DNA from: Pseudonocardiaceae bacterium
Lineage (GTDB): Bacteria; Actinomycetota; Actinomycetes; Mycobacteriales; Pseudonocardiaceae
Length of the DNA stretch: 64,000 nucleotides
Direction: 5' to 3'
Assembly: GCA_009379815.1 (NCBI GenBank)
Contig: WHSY01000010.1
Coordinates: 18,677 to 82,676, forward strand
Shown: piece by piece, positions 49,383 through 58,375 of the stretch
Numbering within the stretch: position 1 is the stretch's first letter
How the letters are laid out: each line of letters starts with the position of its first letter
Made by a program: the position numbers and the translations under genes
The notes under the pieces: model-generated
What the model saw: the letters and a program-made list of their open reading frames with translations, nothing else
What the model was told of the DNA's origin: nothing
The model's database searches: none

Positions 49383-50017
49383 GCACCGAGACCGAGGCGC
49401 TGCTGCGGCCCGGTCGTAGCCGGCGCTGGCGGGTGCTGCGCTGGGGCGCGCTGGCGGTCGTCGTGTTGGCGATCGGGATCGGCGCGGTGTTCGGGGCTCG
49501 GCTGGGCACCGACCCCACGCTGGTCGACAGCCCGCTGATCGGCCAGCCCGCCCCCACCCGCGAGGTGCCGTACCTGGAGCAGCCCGGCGCGATGTCGCTG
49601 GCGGACCTGCGCGGGCAGGTCGTCGTGGTTAACTTCTGGGCCTCCTGGTGCGTGCCCTGCCGCGAGGAGCATCCCGCGCTGGTCGCTGCGGCCCGCGACT
49701 ACCGCAGCGCCGGGGTCACATTCGTGGGCGTCAACTACCAGGACGGGCGTGACTCCGCGGTCGGTTTCCTCGACGAGCTGGGCCGCGGCGGCCCCAACTA
49801 CCGCTACGTCACCGACCCCGGGTCTCGGCTCGCCCTGGACTTCGGCGTGTTCGGCGTCCCGGAGACCTACTTCATCGACCGGCAGGGCAGGATCGCCGCC
49901 AAGATCACCGGCGCCTCCAGCTACCCGGTGCTCGCCCGCGTGCTCGACGCGGTGCTCGCCGGGCGCCAACCCCGATCCGAGGTCACCGGCCCAACCCAGC
50001 CGGCCCCCGGACGCTGA
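49379..50017 (+). CDS. ccmG: Thioredoxin-like reductant DsbE/CcmG
   Basis: 212 aa. One N-terminal helix, then a TlpA/DsbE thioredoxin fold with 'VVNFWASWCVPCREEHPALV' (C91/C94), 'FVGVNYQDGRDSAVGFLDE' and the cis-Pro 'GVFGVPETYFIDRQGRI', which is the DsbE signature. It reduces CcmH or the apocytochrome, using electrons from CcdA. GTG overlap with ccmI. Confidence 0.94.
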   Translation: MSTETEALLRPGRSRRWRVLRWGALAVVVLAIGIGAVFGARLGTDPTLVDSPLIGQPAPTREVPYLEQPGAMSLADLRGQVVVVNFWASWCVPCREEHPALVAAARDYRSAGVTFVGVNYQDGRDSAVGFLDELGRGGPNYRYVTDPGSRLALDFGVFGVPETYFIDRQGRIAAKITGASSYPVLARVLDAVLAGRQPRSEVTGPTQPAPGR

Positions 50018-50043
50018 CACCCCGACAGGGAGGCTTATCACCC

Positions 50044-50739
50044 ATGCGCTCGGAGATACGATGGACGGTCGTCGTCATGGTGCTCGCGATCGCCGGACTG
50101 ATCGCGCTGTGGCCACGGGACGGCAAGTACTCCATCCCGGAGCCCAGCGATGGCACGGCGCCGCAGGTGCTCGAGGAATCCGTCGATCTCACCGCCCCCG
50201 TTCCCGACGGCACCGCACTGGCCGGGCTGCGCCAGCAGGCCGCGCTGCAGCCCTGCCCGACCCCGCCGCCCGACGCGCCGGCCCCTTCGGGACCGCTGGC
50301 TGGCATCACCGTGCCCTGCCTCGGCGCGCCGGGCAGCGTCGACCTCGCCGCCGCGCTCGCCGGACGCCCCGCGCTGCTCAACATCTGGGCGTCCTGGTGC
50401 CCGCCGTGCCGGGAGGAGATGCCGTTGCTCGCCGCCTACGCCGCCCAGCCCGGCGCGATACCGGTGATCGGGATCAACGCGCAGGACCGGCCCGCCGACG
50501 CGCTGCGCCTGCTCGCCGACCTCGGGATCCGCTACCCCTCGGTCACCGACCCGAAGGGCGCCCTGCAGCGCGCGCTGCAGGCGCCCCCCATCCTGCCGGT
50601 CAGCTACGTGCTGCGCCCCGATGGGTCAGTCGAAATGGTCACCCCGCCCGCCGTGTTCCACACCCCCGACGAGGTGCGCCAAGCTGTCGAACGCCACCTC
50701 GGGAAAGGCCCACAGCGGGACGACGGAGACGACAAGTAG
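50044..50739 (+). CDS. TlpA-family thiol-disulfide protein
   Basis: 231 aa. N-terminal helix (residues ~8-25), a ~70-residue Pro-rich region with two extra Cys, then a thioredoxin fold with 'LLNIWASWCPPCREEMPLLA' (C119/C122) and 'PVSYVLRPDGSVEMVTPPAV'. It lies 27 nt after ccmG and ends the ccm operon. A second extracytoplasmic thioredoxin-type reductant here could serve the multicopper oxidase or cytochrome thiols. Confidence 0.88.
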   Translation: MRSEIRWTVVVMVLAIAGLIALWPRDGKYSIPEPSDGTAPQVLEESVDLTAPVPDGTALAGLRQQAALQPCPTPPPDAPAPSGPLAGITVPCLGAPGSVDLAAALAGRPALLNIWASWCPPCREEMPLLAAYAAQPGAIPVIGINAQDRPADALRLLADLGIRYPSVTDPKGALQRALQAPPILPVSYVLRPDGSVEMVTPPAVFHTPDEVRQAVERHLGKGPQRDDGDDK

Positions 50740-50925
50740 CTAGTAAGGCCGACGGCACGCCGTCGCAGGCTCGCTACGAGCAACTGGCAGGGCCGAGCCC
50801 ATTCCCAGAAGCTCGCGCTGCGGCGGGATCGGCCGGATGGCGCACTTCGTGTTCGCACCCGCGACCTTCTGGAGGTCAGCACCGGCGCGCGGCCATGGGA
50901 GGAAGAGGGGCAGCTTGTCCTCCTT
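50740..50925. other. Gap after the ccm operon, no gene seen
   Basis: About 185 nt between the TlpA-like gene and a convergent - strand gene. The stretch reads like decayed coding DNA on both strands ('RRDRPDGALRVRTRDLLEV' on +) without a start or family match. The short palindrome GACGGCACGCCGTC at about 50751-50764 could serve as a terminator. Confidence 0.35.
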
Positions 50926-51570
50926 TTAGCCAGCGTCGCACCGTAGGGCTTCCATCGGCGAACTGGAGCACCAACAATCAGGCCCACACGCGCCGGATGT
51001 GGGTGGCGGTACGGCTCGGTCTCCCTCGACGAGGCGTTGCCCTTCCTCTTCGCCGTAGCGACTCAGCACATAGCGCCCGTCTGGGCGCCGTTGCAGATAG
51101 CCTTGGGCCGCAAGCCGATCGAGCTGTGCCGCGGCCTTCTCGGGATCGATGCCCAGGAAGCTGCGGAGCGCGTCGGGCTCAAGGCTCTCGTCCAACCCCT
51201 CGCCACGCAGCCACAGCACGACACCGAGGATCTCCTCGCGCCAGTACACCGCGCGCAGCGTCGGGTGCTTGGGTTCCTGAGCCACTGGCATACCGCGCCC
51301 TCCAGCTGCAGTAGTCGCCGCGTCGACCGAAGCGCGATAGCGTCTCAGCGCCGCTTGCTGTTCCCTGCCTCGTATGTAGACAAACGCCGAGTAGAAGACG
51401 ACAACGACCAGTGCGGTCGTCGAGCTCAGCCCGGTGGCCTGGTTAACCAGCGCCAAGGCGCCCGCCAGCGCAAGACCATGCAGCAACGCAGCAACGAGCG
51501 GCAGACGGGCGGTCCAGCTCTCCAGCCACGTCGGGCCGCCTTGCAGCTCCCACATCGCCACGAGACGCAT
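50926..51570 (-). CDS. Membrane protein with winged-helix-like domain and Cys-rich tail
   Basis: About 214 aa. Two N-terminal helices ('LPLVAALLHGLALAGALALV', 'STTALVVVVFYSAFVYIRG') are followed by a cytoplasmic segment 'PTLRAVYWREEILGVVLWLR', then 'FLGIDPEKAAAQLDRLAAQG' and 'YLQRRPDGRYVLSRYGEEEG', which look like a PadR/MarR-type winged helix. The protein ends 'GACGPDCWCSSS', a Cys-rich tail that could bind metal. ATG 51570 is one of three nearby possibilities (51597 and 51558 are the others). It may be a one-component metal or redox sensor of the adjacent zinc-transport remnant. Confidence 0.6.
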   Translation of the reverse strand: MRLVAMWELQGGPTWLESWTARLPLVAALLHGLALAGALALVNQATGLSSTTALVVVVFYSAFVYIRGREQQAALRRYRASVDAATTAAGGRGMPVAQEPKHPTLRAVYWREEILGVVLWLRGEGLDESLEPDALRSFLGIDPEKAAAQLDRLAAQGYLQRRPDGRYVLSRYGEEEGQRLVEGDRAVPPPTSGACGPDCWCSSSPMEALRCDAG

Positions 51571-51589
51571 AATGCGGCGCTGCCACACA

Positions 51590-51712
51590 CTAATCACGAC
51601 CGCGGTCGTCGAGCTCTACACCGGGTCGCTGGCCGCCGACGGCGACGCCGGCACCTACCTGGGGATGATCACCGTCGATGCCGAGCGGATCGCCGCCGGG
51701 CTGACTGGCTGA
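51590..51712 (+). pseudogene. C-terminal remnant of a zinc ABC substrate-binding protein
   Basis: The + frame reads 'TTAVVELYTGSLAADGDAGT' and 'YLGMITVDAERIAAGLTG' to a stop. That is the last ~37 residues of a metal-binding (ZnuA/AztC-type) lipoprotein. The rest of the gene and the ATPase gene expected next to it are missing. The permease follows 41 nt downstream. Confidence 0.55.
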
Positions 51713-51753
51713 GCGCGTTCCTAGCTCGACCGACCGTGGGACCGAGGTGCGCG

Positions 51754-52617
51754 GTGGACTGGTTGATCGCTCCCTTCACGTTCGAGTTCATGCGTCACGC
51801 CATGACAGCGGGTCTGGTCACCGGGGTGACGACGTCGCTGGTGGGCACCTGGGTGGTGTTGCGGGGGATGGCGTTCATGGGCGACGCGTTGGCGCACGGG
51901 GTGTTGCCCGGCCTGACGCTGGCCTACCTGCTCGAGATCAGCCTGATCCTGGGCGCGGCGGTCGCCGCCGTGGTCGTGATCGGCGGGGTCGGTGTCGTGC
52001 AGCGGTGCGCCCGGCTGCGTGCGGATACCGGCATCGGCTTGCTGTTCGTAGGGATGCTGGCCCTGGGAGTGATCATCGCCTCCAAGGCGCAGTCCTACGC
52101 CGGCGACCTGACCGCGATCCTGTTCGGCGACGTCCTCGGCGTGACCGACGCCGACATCGGGGTGGCCGCCGTCGCCGCGGTGGTGGCCATCGTCTTGACC
52201 GTGGTGCTGTACCGGCCGTTCATCGTGCTCGCACTCGACGAGCGCAAAGCCGCCGTGCTCGGGCTGCGACCGCGGCTGGCCCACGTCGTCCTGCTCGCCC
52301 TGCTCGCGGCGGCGATCATCGCCTCGTTCCGGGCCGTGGGTGTGCTGCTCGTGTTCGGGTTCCTCATCGCACCACCCGCCACGGCGGCGCTGGTGACCCG
52401 CCGGGTACCGGTCATGATGCTGGCCGCGATCGGGTTCGCGGTCGTCGGTGTCCTGGCCGGGTTGCTGGTCAGCTTCCACCTGGGCACCGCGGGTTCGGCC
52501 ACCATGGTCGGGGTCACGGTCGCGGAGTTCTTCTTGATCCTGCTCGGCAAGGAGGTTCGGGGTTGGCTCGCGGCCAGCGCGGCCAACCGCCCGCCCGTAC
52601 CGGATGGGTCCGGGTGA
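51754..52617 (+). CDS. Zinc/manganese ABC transporter permease (ZnuB/AztB-like)
   Basis: 287 aa, eight or nine helices, ABC-3 family: 'GTWVVLRGMAFMGDALAHGV', 'TGIGLLFVGMLALGVIIASK', 'AGDLTAILFGDVLGV' and 'GFLIAPPATAALVTRRVPVM'. The His in 'DALAHGVLPG' is a usual metal-permease feature. GTG 51754 has GAGG at 51744. The substrate-binding gene is only a remnant and no ATPase gene is present, so this permease is probably orphaned. Confidence 0.88.
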   Translation: MDWLIAPFTFEFMRHAMTAGLVTGVTTSLVGTWVVLRGMAFMGDALAHGVLPGLTLAYLLEISLILGAAVAAVVVIGGVGVVQRCARLRADTGIGLLFVGMLALGVIIASKAQSYAGDLTAILFGDVLGVTDADIGVAAVAAVVAIVLTVVLYRPFIVLALDERKAAVLGLRPRLAHVVLLALLAAAIIASFRAVGVLLVFGFLIAPPATAALVTRRVPVMMLAAIGFAVVGVLAGLLVSFHLGTAGSATMVGVTVAEFFLILLGKEVRGWLAASAANRPPVPDGSG

Positions 52618-52964
52618 CGGTCTGCCATAGCACCCGCGCGGCGGTGGCGCGGTGGTCGGTCGCCAGCGCGCCGATGCGGTGAGCAGCAACACGGCGGGTG
52701 TGGATCCGATCGCTGCGGCGCCCGTTGGGCCGGGGTACCGGGCGATGCCCGCTTCCGCTGCCACGGCCCCGCCCGCCTCGACCGTGTCACGACGACCGCA
52801 GCACCTTGTTGGAGGCGCCGTGCGCCGTGCTGGTGGTGGCGTTGCCCGCACTGGGCGCTGCCACCGTGATCCGCTCGGCGGGCTCGGTCGCCGCCCAGGA
52901 CCGATCCGGGTAGGCCTCGGGCCGCTGCCGCTTGGGCGACGCTCCGCCGCTGTGGCTGGGGGCT

Positions 52965-53112
52965 TCGTGACCCGTGCGGTGTGGGAGGGCTCGGCCAGCC
53001 TTGACGTGCGTGAGGTGCGCCTCATCGGGTTCGTGGTGCGCGGCGAGAACGGCGGCACCGCACTCGCCCGGCTCGCCAGGTCATGCTGTGCAGCGGATGC
53101 CACGCCGGTGCG
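52965..53112 (+). pseudogene. Remnant of a DUF1980/TIGR03943-type protein
   Basis: The + strand reads 'EVRLIGFVVRGENGGTALAR' and 'LARSCCAADATPVRVRLAG', matching the central strand and Cys-Cys segment of TIGR03943 (DUF1980) proteins, which pair with DUF318 permeases in some metal regions. Start and end are missing. Around it, 52618-52964 and 53113-53502 hold no gene I can support; a - strand stretch 53178-53290 reads 'YWVATDPVIAVTCPATPY' without an assignable family. Confidence 0.45.
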
Positions 53113-53502
53113 GGTGCGCCTCGCCGGGCAAGCGAACGGCTCACAGCGCTTGCCTCAGGACGCGGATCCTGGCTGTCAGTGCCCGTAGCGGTCGCGGACC
53201 AGCTCCCCAGGCCACACGTTGGCGGCCGTCAGTCGCCGCAGGTACGGCGTCGCGGGGCAGGTCACGGCAATCACCGGATCAGTCGCTACCCAGTAGAACG
53301 TGGACGGCGCAGGGGACGGTGGCCGACCGTCGCAGCGCGGTCGCTGTGTCACCGGATCCGCGGGCTCCTCGCGTGGCCGGGGCCGCCGGCGTGCTCGCCG
53401 GGCTGGCGGCCCGGCTCGCCTTGCACACCGGCCTGCTGACCGGGCCCGTCGTCGCGCTGGTGGCCGTCGTCGGGGTCGCCCACGCCGCGGCCGTCACTGG
53501 CC

Positions 53503-55454
53503 GGTGGTTTCGACCAAATCGTGCCGCGCCACGCGCAGGCCCGCAGCAACCGTAGCCCGTTGAGCGCTACCAGGATCGTCGATCCCTCGTGGCCGGCGAC
53601 TCCGAGCGGCAGCGGCAGGTGTCCGAGCAGGTCCCAGGCGACGAGCACCGTGATGAACGATCCCGCGATCACGAGGTTCGCCAGCACGACGCGGCGGGCA
53701 CGCCGGGCGAGCGCGAGCAGGGAAGGAATGGCGGCGATCTCGTCGCGGACGACGACGGCGTCGGCGGTCTCGAGCGCGAGGTCCGACCCGGCGTTGCCGA
53801 TGGCCATGCTGGTGTGCGCCGCGGCGAGCGCCGGCGCGTCGTTGACCCCGTCGCCCACGACGAGAACCCGCGCCCCGGTGTGCTCGAGGCTGCGCACCTG
53901 ATCCACCTTGTCGGCCGGGCAGCAGGCCGGCGTGTACGTCGGCGATCCCAGGTCGCGGGGGAGGGCGCCGGCTGCCCGCGCGTTGTCGCCGGTGAGCAGG
54001 ACCGGGCTGCGCCCGGTGAGGGCAGCGAGGTCGTCGACGGCCTCGGGCGCGCCGCCGCGGACCTGATCGGTGAACCCGAGGACCCCGGCCGCGATCCCGC
54101 CGACGGTGACCGGCGCGGCGGTGTGGCCGGCGGCTTCGAGTTCGGTCACCACGGCCTCGGCGTCGCCGGGAAGCGGCGCGGCCGGATGCCCGACGGATAC
54201 GGCATCGCCCTCGACCGTGGCCGTGACTCCCTGCCCGGGTGCGGAGCGGAAACCGGTGACCGCCGGGATCGCGAGCCCGCGGTCGCGCGTCGCACCGACC
54301 ACGGCGGCGGCGAGGGGATGTTCGCTGCCCCGCTCGACGGCTGCCGCCCGGGCGAGGACCTCGTCCGGGACCACCGGCCGACGACGCGGACGGCGACGAG
54401 GTGGGGACTGCCCTCGGTCAGCGTGCCGGTCTTGTCGACGGCTACCGTCGTCGCCGTGGCGAGGCGTTCCATCACGACGGCGGATTTCACCAGCACCCCG
54501 TGCCGACCCGCGTTCGCGATCGCGGCGAGGCGCGGCGGCATTGTCGCCAGGACCACCGCGCAGGGCGATGCGACGATCATGAACGTCATCGCCCGTAGCA
54601 GAGTGGGCTCCAGGGCGGCACCGAGCGCCAGCGGGACGGCGAAGATCGCCAACGTGGCGGCCACCATCCCCACCGAGTAGCGCTGCTCGACCTTCTCGAT
54701 GAGCAGTTGCGTCCGGGCCTTGGTGGCCGACGCCTGCTCGACCATCGCCCGATGCGGGCGACGACGGTGTCGTCTGCGGTGCGTGCCACCCGGGACCCGC
54801 AGCGCTCCGGTGCCGTTGAGGGTTCCGGCGAACACCTCGTCGCCCGGTCCCTTGGCGGCGGGCAGCGGCTCGCCGGTGATCGTGGCCTGGTCGACGTCAC
54901 TGTGGCCAGCCAGTACCCGGCCGTCCGCCCCGATCCGCTCGCCCGGCCGCGCCATCACCACGTCCCCGACGACCAGCTCGGCCGGGTGGCCCGGCTCCTC
55001 CTCGGCATCGGTCAGCCGCGTGACCCGGGACGGCGCGACGTCGAGCAGGCCACGGACGGCGGCCGCGGTGCGCTGCGTCGCGAACGCCTCGAGCGCGCCC
55101 GACGTGGCGAAAATGACGATCAACAGGGCACCGTCGAAGGGCTGCCCGATCGCGGCCGCACCAACCGCGGCGACCACCATCAGCAGGTCCACGTCCAGCC
55201 TGCCCCCCGCAACGTGCGCAGGCCGGCGAGACCAGGTTCCCATCCGCCCGCGAGGTAGCAGCACAGCTACAGCGCCCACCACACGAACCCCGGAACGCCG
55301 GTCAGCTGCGCTGCCGCGCCCACGACGAACAGCGCGGTGGCCAGCGCCGCCCACCGCGCCTGCGGCAGGTCACGCAGTCGTACCCCACCCGCACGCCCCC
55401 GGCTCGGGAGACCTCGTCGCGCGGGGCCTCGGACGTCGTCACCACGAAGAGCAT
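53503..55454 (-). pseudogene. P1B-4-type heavy-metal ATPase, broken by several frameshifts
   Basis: Pieces of one transporter lie in order on the - strand: start 'MLFVVTTSEAPRDEV' (55454), then 'LDVDLLMVVAAVGAAAIGQP', 'VDQATITGEPLPAAKG', 'SPCAVVLATMPPRLAAIANA', 'VDKTGTLTEGSPHLVAV', 'VLLTGDNARAAGALPRDLG', 'VVGDGVNDAPALAAAHTSM' and 'VAGHEGSTILVALNGL'. The SPC and HEGS motifs place it in P1B-4 (Co/Zn/Cd). An in-frame stop and frame change near 55260, compensating shifts near 54790 and a shift near 54385 break the reading. It is probably inactive. Confidence 0.85.
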
Positions 55455-55461
55455 CGTATCT

Positions 55462-55481
55462 GCGTATACACGCAAATACGC
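55462..55481. promoter_or_regulatory. Inverted repeat upstream of the metal ATPase remnant
   Basis: GCGTAT (55462-55467) and ATACGC (55476-55481) form an inverted repeat with 8-nt spacing, just upstream of the ATPase start. Such TA-rich repeats near metal-ATPase genes are often ArsR/SmtB operators. No arsR gene lies nearby. Confidence 0.35.
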
Positions 55482-55666
55482 AAACAAGGCTCGAGTTATC
55501 GTGCCCGCATGCATTCGGCGGTCCCGGGCTTCAAGATGCCTTGCAACGAACTGGTGCACCTGTCCGCCGAGTCGTTCCACCAAGGGCATGGGCCGGCTCG
55601 GGGCTGCCCTGCGGAACCTGCCCACCGTCGGCGAAGCTGTCTCGCTAGTGGATCCTTGGGCGCCGG

Positions 55667-56614
55667 TCAGGAGTGCGGAACGTAGGTAGCCAGATCGTCG
55701 AGTACCCGGTCGGCGGCGATCGGGCCGATCCCGAGATACCATAGGTCGTCGCTAACTTGGTGGGAGTCACCGCGGGTGACCGCGCCCAGCCGCTGCCACA
55801 GTGGGCCCGCGGTTAGCTGGCTCATCTGGGTTCCGCCGTCTGGCCCGTAGGCCGCATGGAACAGCACGTCTCCGTCGGCGCGGGACAGCTGCTCTTGGCT
55901 GATCTCGACGAACGTTTCGTCGGTCCGCGCGATCTGCGGGCGGGCGAAGCCGGCATCGGCCAGGATCGTCCCGATGAACGAGCCTTCGCCGTAGAGCCGG
56001 ATGGCATCCGACATGAACCGGACCATGCTCACCTCGATCTGTGTCGGGTCGCCGAAGCGCTGGCCGACCTGCTGGGCCTTGCGCCGGTAGTCGGCGAGGA
56101 TCCGCTCGGCCTGGTCCGACTTGCCCAGCGCCTGGGCTGCGACCCGGAAGTTGCGCTTCCACGACTGGCCCACCGACTCCGCGAACACCGTGGGCGCGAT
56201 GCTCTTGAACTCGTCGTAGAGCTCCTCGTGACGGACCTTGTTGGACAGGATCAGGTCTGGTTGCAGCGCCGCAATCGCCTCGAGGTTCGGCTGGTTGACC
56301 GTGCCGGCCGGCTTGATGCCCGTCGCCCGATCCGACAGGTATGCCTGCGGCCCGGTGGCCTCGTCCGCACGCACGGCGCCCACCGGCTTGACGCCCAGGG
56401 CGAGCACCGAGTCCAACTCTCCGGTGTCAAGCACGACCACCCGCTGCGGCGTACCCGTGATCTCGGTGTTGCCCATCGAGTGCTGCACGGTCCGCGTGGG
56501 GCCCGCGGGCTGGTCCGGCGCGACGGTGGCCCCATCCCCGGAACCGCCGCACGCCGTCGCCATCAGAGCCAGCAGCCCCAGCATCGCCGCCAGGAGCCGG
56601 CGCAGTCGTGACAT
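55667..56614 (-). CDS. Iron-siderophore ABC transporter substrate-binding lipoprotein
   Basis: 315 aa. Lipoprotein signal with lipobox 'LMATAC' at ~22, then a FepB/FhuD-type (cluster A-II) binding fold: 'GTPQRVVVLDTGELDSVLAL', 'VNQPNLEAIAALQPDLILSN', 'MSDAIRLYGEGSFIGTILAD' and a C-terminal 'PIAADRVLDDLATYVPHS'. ATG 56614 is directly downstream of an IdeR/DtxR box, so expression should rise in low iron. No permease or ATPase is adjacent. Confidence 0.92.
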   Translation of the reverse strand: MSRLRRLLAAMLGLLALMATACGGSGDGATVAPDQPAGPTRTVQHSMGNTEITGTPQRVVVLDTGELDSVLALGVKPVGAVRADEATGPQAYLSDRATGIKPAGTVNQPNLEAIAALQPDLILSNKVRHEELYDEFKSIAPTVFAESVGQSWKRNFRVAAQALGKSDQAERILADYRRKAQQVGQRFGDPTQIEVSMVRFMSDAIRLYGEGSFIGTILADAGFARPQIARTDETFVEISQEQLSRADGDVLFHAAYGPDGGTQMSQLTAGPLWQRLGAVTRGDSHQVSDDLWYLGIGPIAADRVLDDLATYVPHS

Positions 56615-56633
56615 GACACTTCTCCTCAGTCGA

Positions 56634-56652
56634 TTAGGGCAGGTTTACCTAA
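56634..56652 (-). promoter_or_regulatory. IdeR/DtxR iron box
   Basis: Read on the - strand, the 19-bp site begins TTAGGTAAACCT and ends CCTAA, close to the consensus TTAGGTTAG-core palindrome. It lies 20 nt before the substrate-binding lipoprotein start. Confidence 0.8.
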
Positions 56653-56714
56653 CTGACTGCTACGGCGTCAACAGCCTGGCCCCGGCCATCCGGGGATGGC
56701 ACCAAATGCCGGTG

Positions 56715-56892
56715 GCCGGAGGCCGTGGAGGCCGACCCCGACGCGTCGCAGCACGTCGAGGTCGAGCAGGTTGCGGGTATCGATGACGGTATGGTCAGAC
56801 ACGACCTCGGCCACGGCCCGGCCCGAAGCGCGGAATTCGCGCCCATTCGGTGGAGCCCGACGAGCACGGTGGCGCCGTAGGCGACCTTGAGC
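56715..56892 (-). pseudogene. C-terminal remnant of UDP-glucose/GDP-mannose dehydrogenase
   Basis: One - frame reads 'LKVAYGATVLVGLHRMG' and another 'EFRASGRAVAEVVSDHTVID' and 'TRNLLDLDVLRRVGVGLHGL', the hallmark end of nucleotide-sugar dehydrogenases (VxDxRN-L). Only the last ~60 residues survive and a frame change splits them. Confidence 0.55.
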
Positions 56893-57215
56893 GAGGTCGT
56901 GGCCGACCTGCAGCCGGGCCCCCTTGCCCAGCACTCCCCAACCCTGACGGCGCCATCCAAGGGTCCGTACCCTGCTGGAAGCGTCAGTCTCGGTTCGGCA
57001 TGCTCCCCCGGTGTGCCCCGACCAAGAGGATCGGCATCGCCGCTCGCCGGGGCACACCGGGATCCACCCGCCGAGCCCGAGGGGGGCATGCTCAGCAGGC
57101 GGCTCGTGTCTTCGTCATCGAGGCTACAGGGGACGAGGGCGGGATAGCACCGGCCAGGTCAACCACGTCGTAGCTGTCGATCCCGACATAACGGTTCGAG
57201 GGGTTGACAGAGAGC

Positions 57216-57234
57216 AAAGGTAAGGCGATCCTAA
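57216..57234 (-). promoter_or_regulatory. Possible second iron box
   Basis: Read on the - strand this 19-mer starts TTAGGATCGCCTTACCT and matches the DtxR/IdeR consensus at about 13 of 19 positions. No intact gene starts behind it now; the sugar-dehydrogenase remnant lies downstream. Weak candidate. Confidence 0.25.
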
Positions 57235-57282
57235 GTATCGTCGCCTCGTGGTGGGAGCGGCACGTCAGTTCGGGTAGCATAT

Positions 57283-57319
57283 CGGGCCCGGCCAGGAAAT
57301 CTTGGTCGGGCCCGGTTTT
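57283..57319. terminator. GC-rich hairpin with T-run
   Basis: CGGGCCCG (57283-57290) and CGGGCCCG (57307-57314), itself self-complementary, extend through CCA/TGG into a stem, followed by TTTT. It may end transcription from the left; which gene it served is unclear. Otherwise 56893-57410 has no recognisable gene. Confidence 0.55.
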
Positions 57320-57410
57320 GTCAGGAGGGGTGACTCGACGCCCGGTTACCCGCTGAGCACGTCCGCGCTTACGTCTGACACGGCTCGGCTTTGTGAGACA
57401 CGCCCTATTA

Positions 57411-57560
57411 TCAGTATATATTCAGTAGGCTGCCGATCCAGAACAGCCACAAGATTCCGAAGATCAGGGACACGACCGCGAACGGATCCGTCGGCGCCGG
57501 GGTATGCTGCACCGGCTGGGGCTGCTGATAGCTCGAGGGGGCGGGTTGTACGTTGGCCAT
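57411..57560 (-). CDS. Short DUF4190-like membrane protein, probably truncated
   Basis: 49 aa, too short to be called by length. The N-terminal 26 residues are Gln/Pro-rich ('SYQQPQPVQHTPAPTDPF'), followed by a helix 'VVSLIFGILWLFWIGSLLNI'. The start fits DUF4190 proteins, whose second half (including 'GHxxxxQI') should follow; here a stop comes early and another frame continues with 'IIGRVSQSRAVSDVS', suggesting a frameshift. Its ATG is preceded by a leader also found at 58377-58420. Confidence 0.55.
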   Translation of the reverse strand: MANVQPAPSSYQQPQPVQHTPAPTDPFAVVSLIFGILWLFWIGSLLNIY

Positions 57561-57666
57561 GGTCCACCCCTGTCTTGTTCAGGTTGTTGGATCAAGGCCC
57601 TCGGTCCGGTCCCTTGCTCCGGCCCGGGGGCCGCTTATGGTGCGTATCGCCCGGTTCGTCCGGGGG

Positions 57667-57975
57667 TTACGGGGCGGGCAGTTCGAGCAGTTCGGCGAGC
57701 ACATCCTCGGCGCGGCCGTCGCGATGCCACACTGCCGTCGACTCCGACGGGATCTCGGATGGCACGTCGGGCACCGTGTCGTGGGGGGTGTGGTGGCGCG
57801 TCGCGACGCACTGGTCCTCGCCCTCGATCGCGACCGCGTCGGTCCAGCGCGGGCCGACCCGGACGGCGACGAGCGCCATCGGGTTGCCGTGCCGATCGTG
57901 GATGACGTCGTGGCGCCACCCGTTCTCGGGGGTCATCAGCCCCGCGAACCGGTCAGATGGGTAGCCGCTGGTCAT
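57667..57975 (-). CDS. Hypothetical actinobacterial protein, 102 aa
   Basis: Begins 'MTSGYPSDRFAGLMTPENGW' and contains 'HDVIHDRHGNPMALVAVRVG' and 'TDAVAIEGEDQCVATR', ending in an acidic helix 'AEDVLAELLELPAP'. No signal peptide or domain recognised. GAGGAAG precedes ATG 57975. The reading is uninterrupted and the composition is protein-like, so I regard it as a real gene, in contrast to the broken gene just upstream. Confidence 0.65.
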   Translation of the reverse strand: MTSGYPSDRFAGLMTPENGWRHDVIHDRHGNPMALVAVRVGPRWTDAVAIEGEDQCVATRHHTPHDTVPDVPSEIPSESTAVWHRDGRAEDVLAELLELPAP

Positions 57976-57977
57976 GA

Positions 57978-58375
57978 TCTTCCTCGCTGGGCTGCTGCGG
58001 TGATGTAGCGCGCCAACTCGATGGCCTGCTGGTCGTCCATCTCCGCGCCGGTGGCCAGCACCCCCGTGATGCAACAGCTGCACGTGATTGTTGACGCGGC
58101 GGACGAGTAGCGTACAGGTCCCGGCGCCGCAGTCGGCGGGCCGGCGCGTCTCGATGGCGGCGCGGTAGGTCTCGCCCGGTGGTCACCGCTGCCCGCCGCC
58201 TCGTAGACGCGGACGAGGTCGCCGAGCGTCTCGACGCTGCGGCCGACCGCGACGTCGCGCTCGTGCTCGCCGTCGGGCCGCTGGGTAGCCGTGCTCGTCG
58301 AGCACGGCGAACACGTCGGCGAGGAGCCCGAAATGTGAACCGCTCGGGCTCGGTGGTGGCGGATATGGTGCTCAT
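57978..58375 (-). pseudogene. Broken small gene, two or more frameshifts
   Basis: The start 'MSTISATTEPERFTF' (ATG 58375) is followed in the next frame by 'GLLADVFAVLDEHGYPAAR', and in the third frame by 'DVAVGRSVETLGDLVRVYEA' and 'MDDQQAIELARYITAAAQ' at the end. These pieces make one plausible small protein split by frame changes. Function unknown. It begins in an ATGA overlap with the upstream open frame. Confidence 0.45.

Noticed and set aside
55501..55689. Small + open frames near 55.5 kb
   Set aside because: Readable stretches such as 'MHSAVPGFKMPCNELVHL' exist but no family, ribosome site or stable frame supports a gene.
57302..57964. 220-codon + open frame
   Set aside because: Antisense to the DUF4190-like and 102-aa genes; Arg/Ser/Thr-rich without motif.
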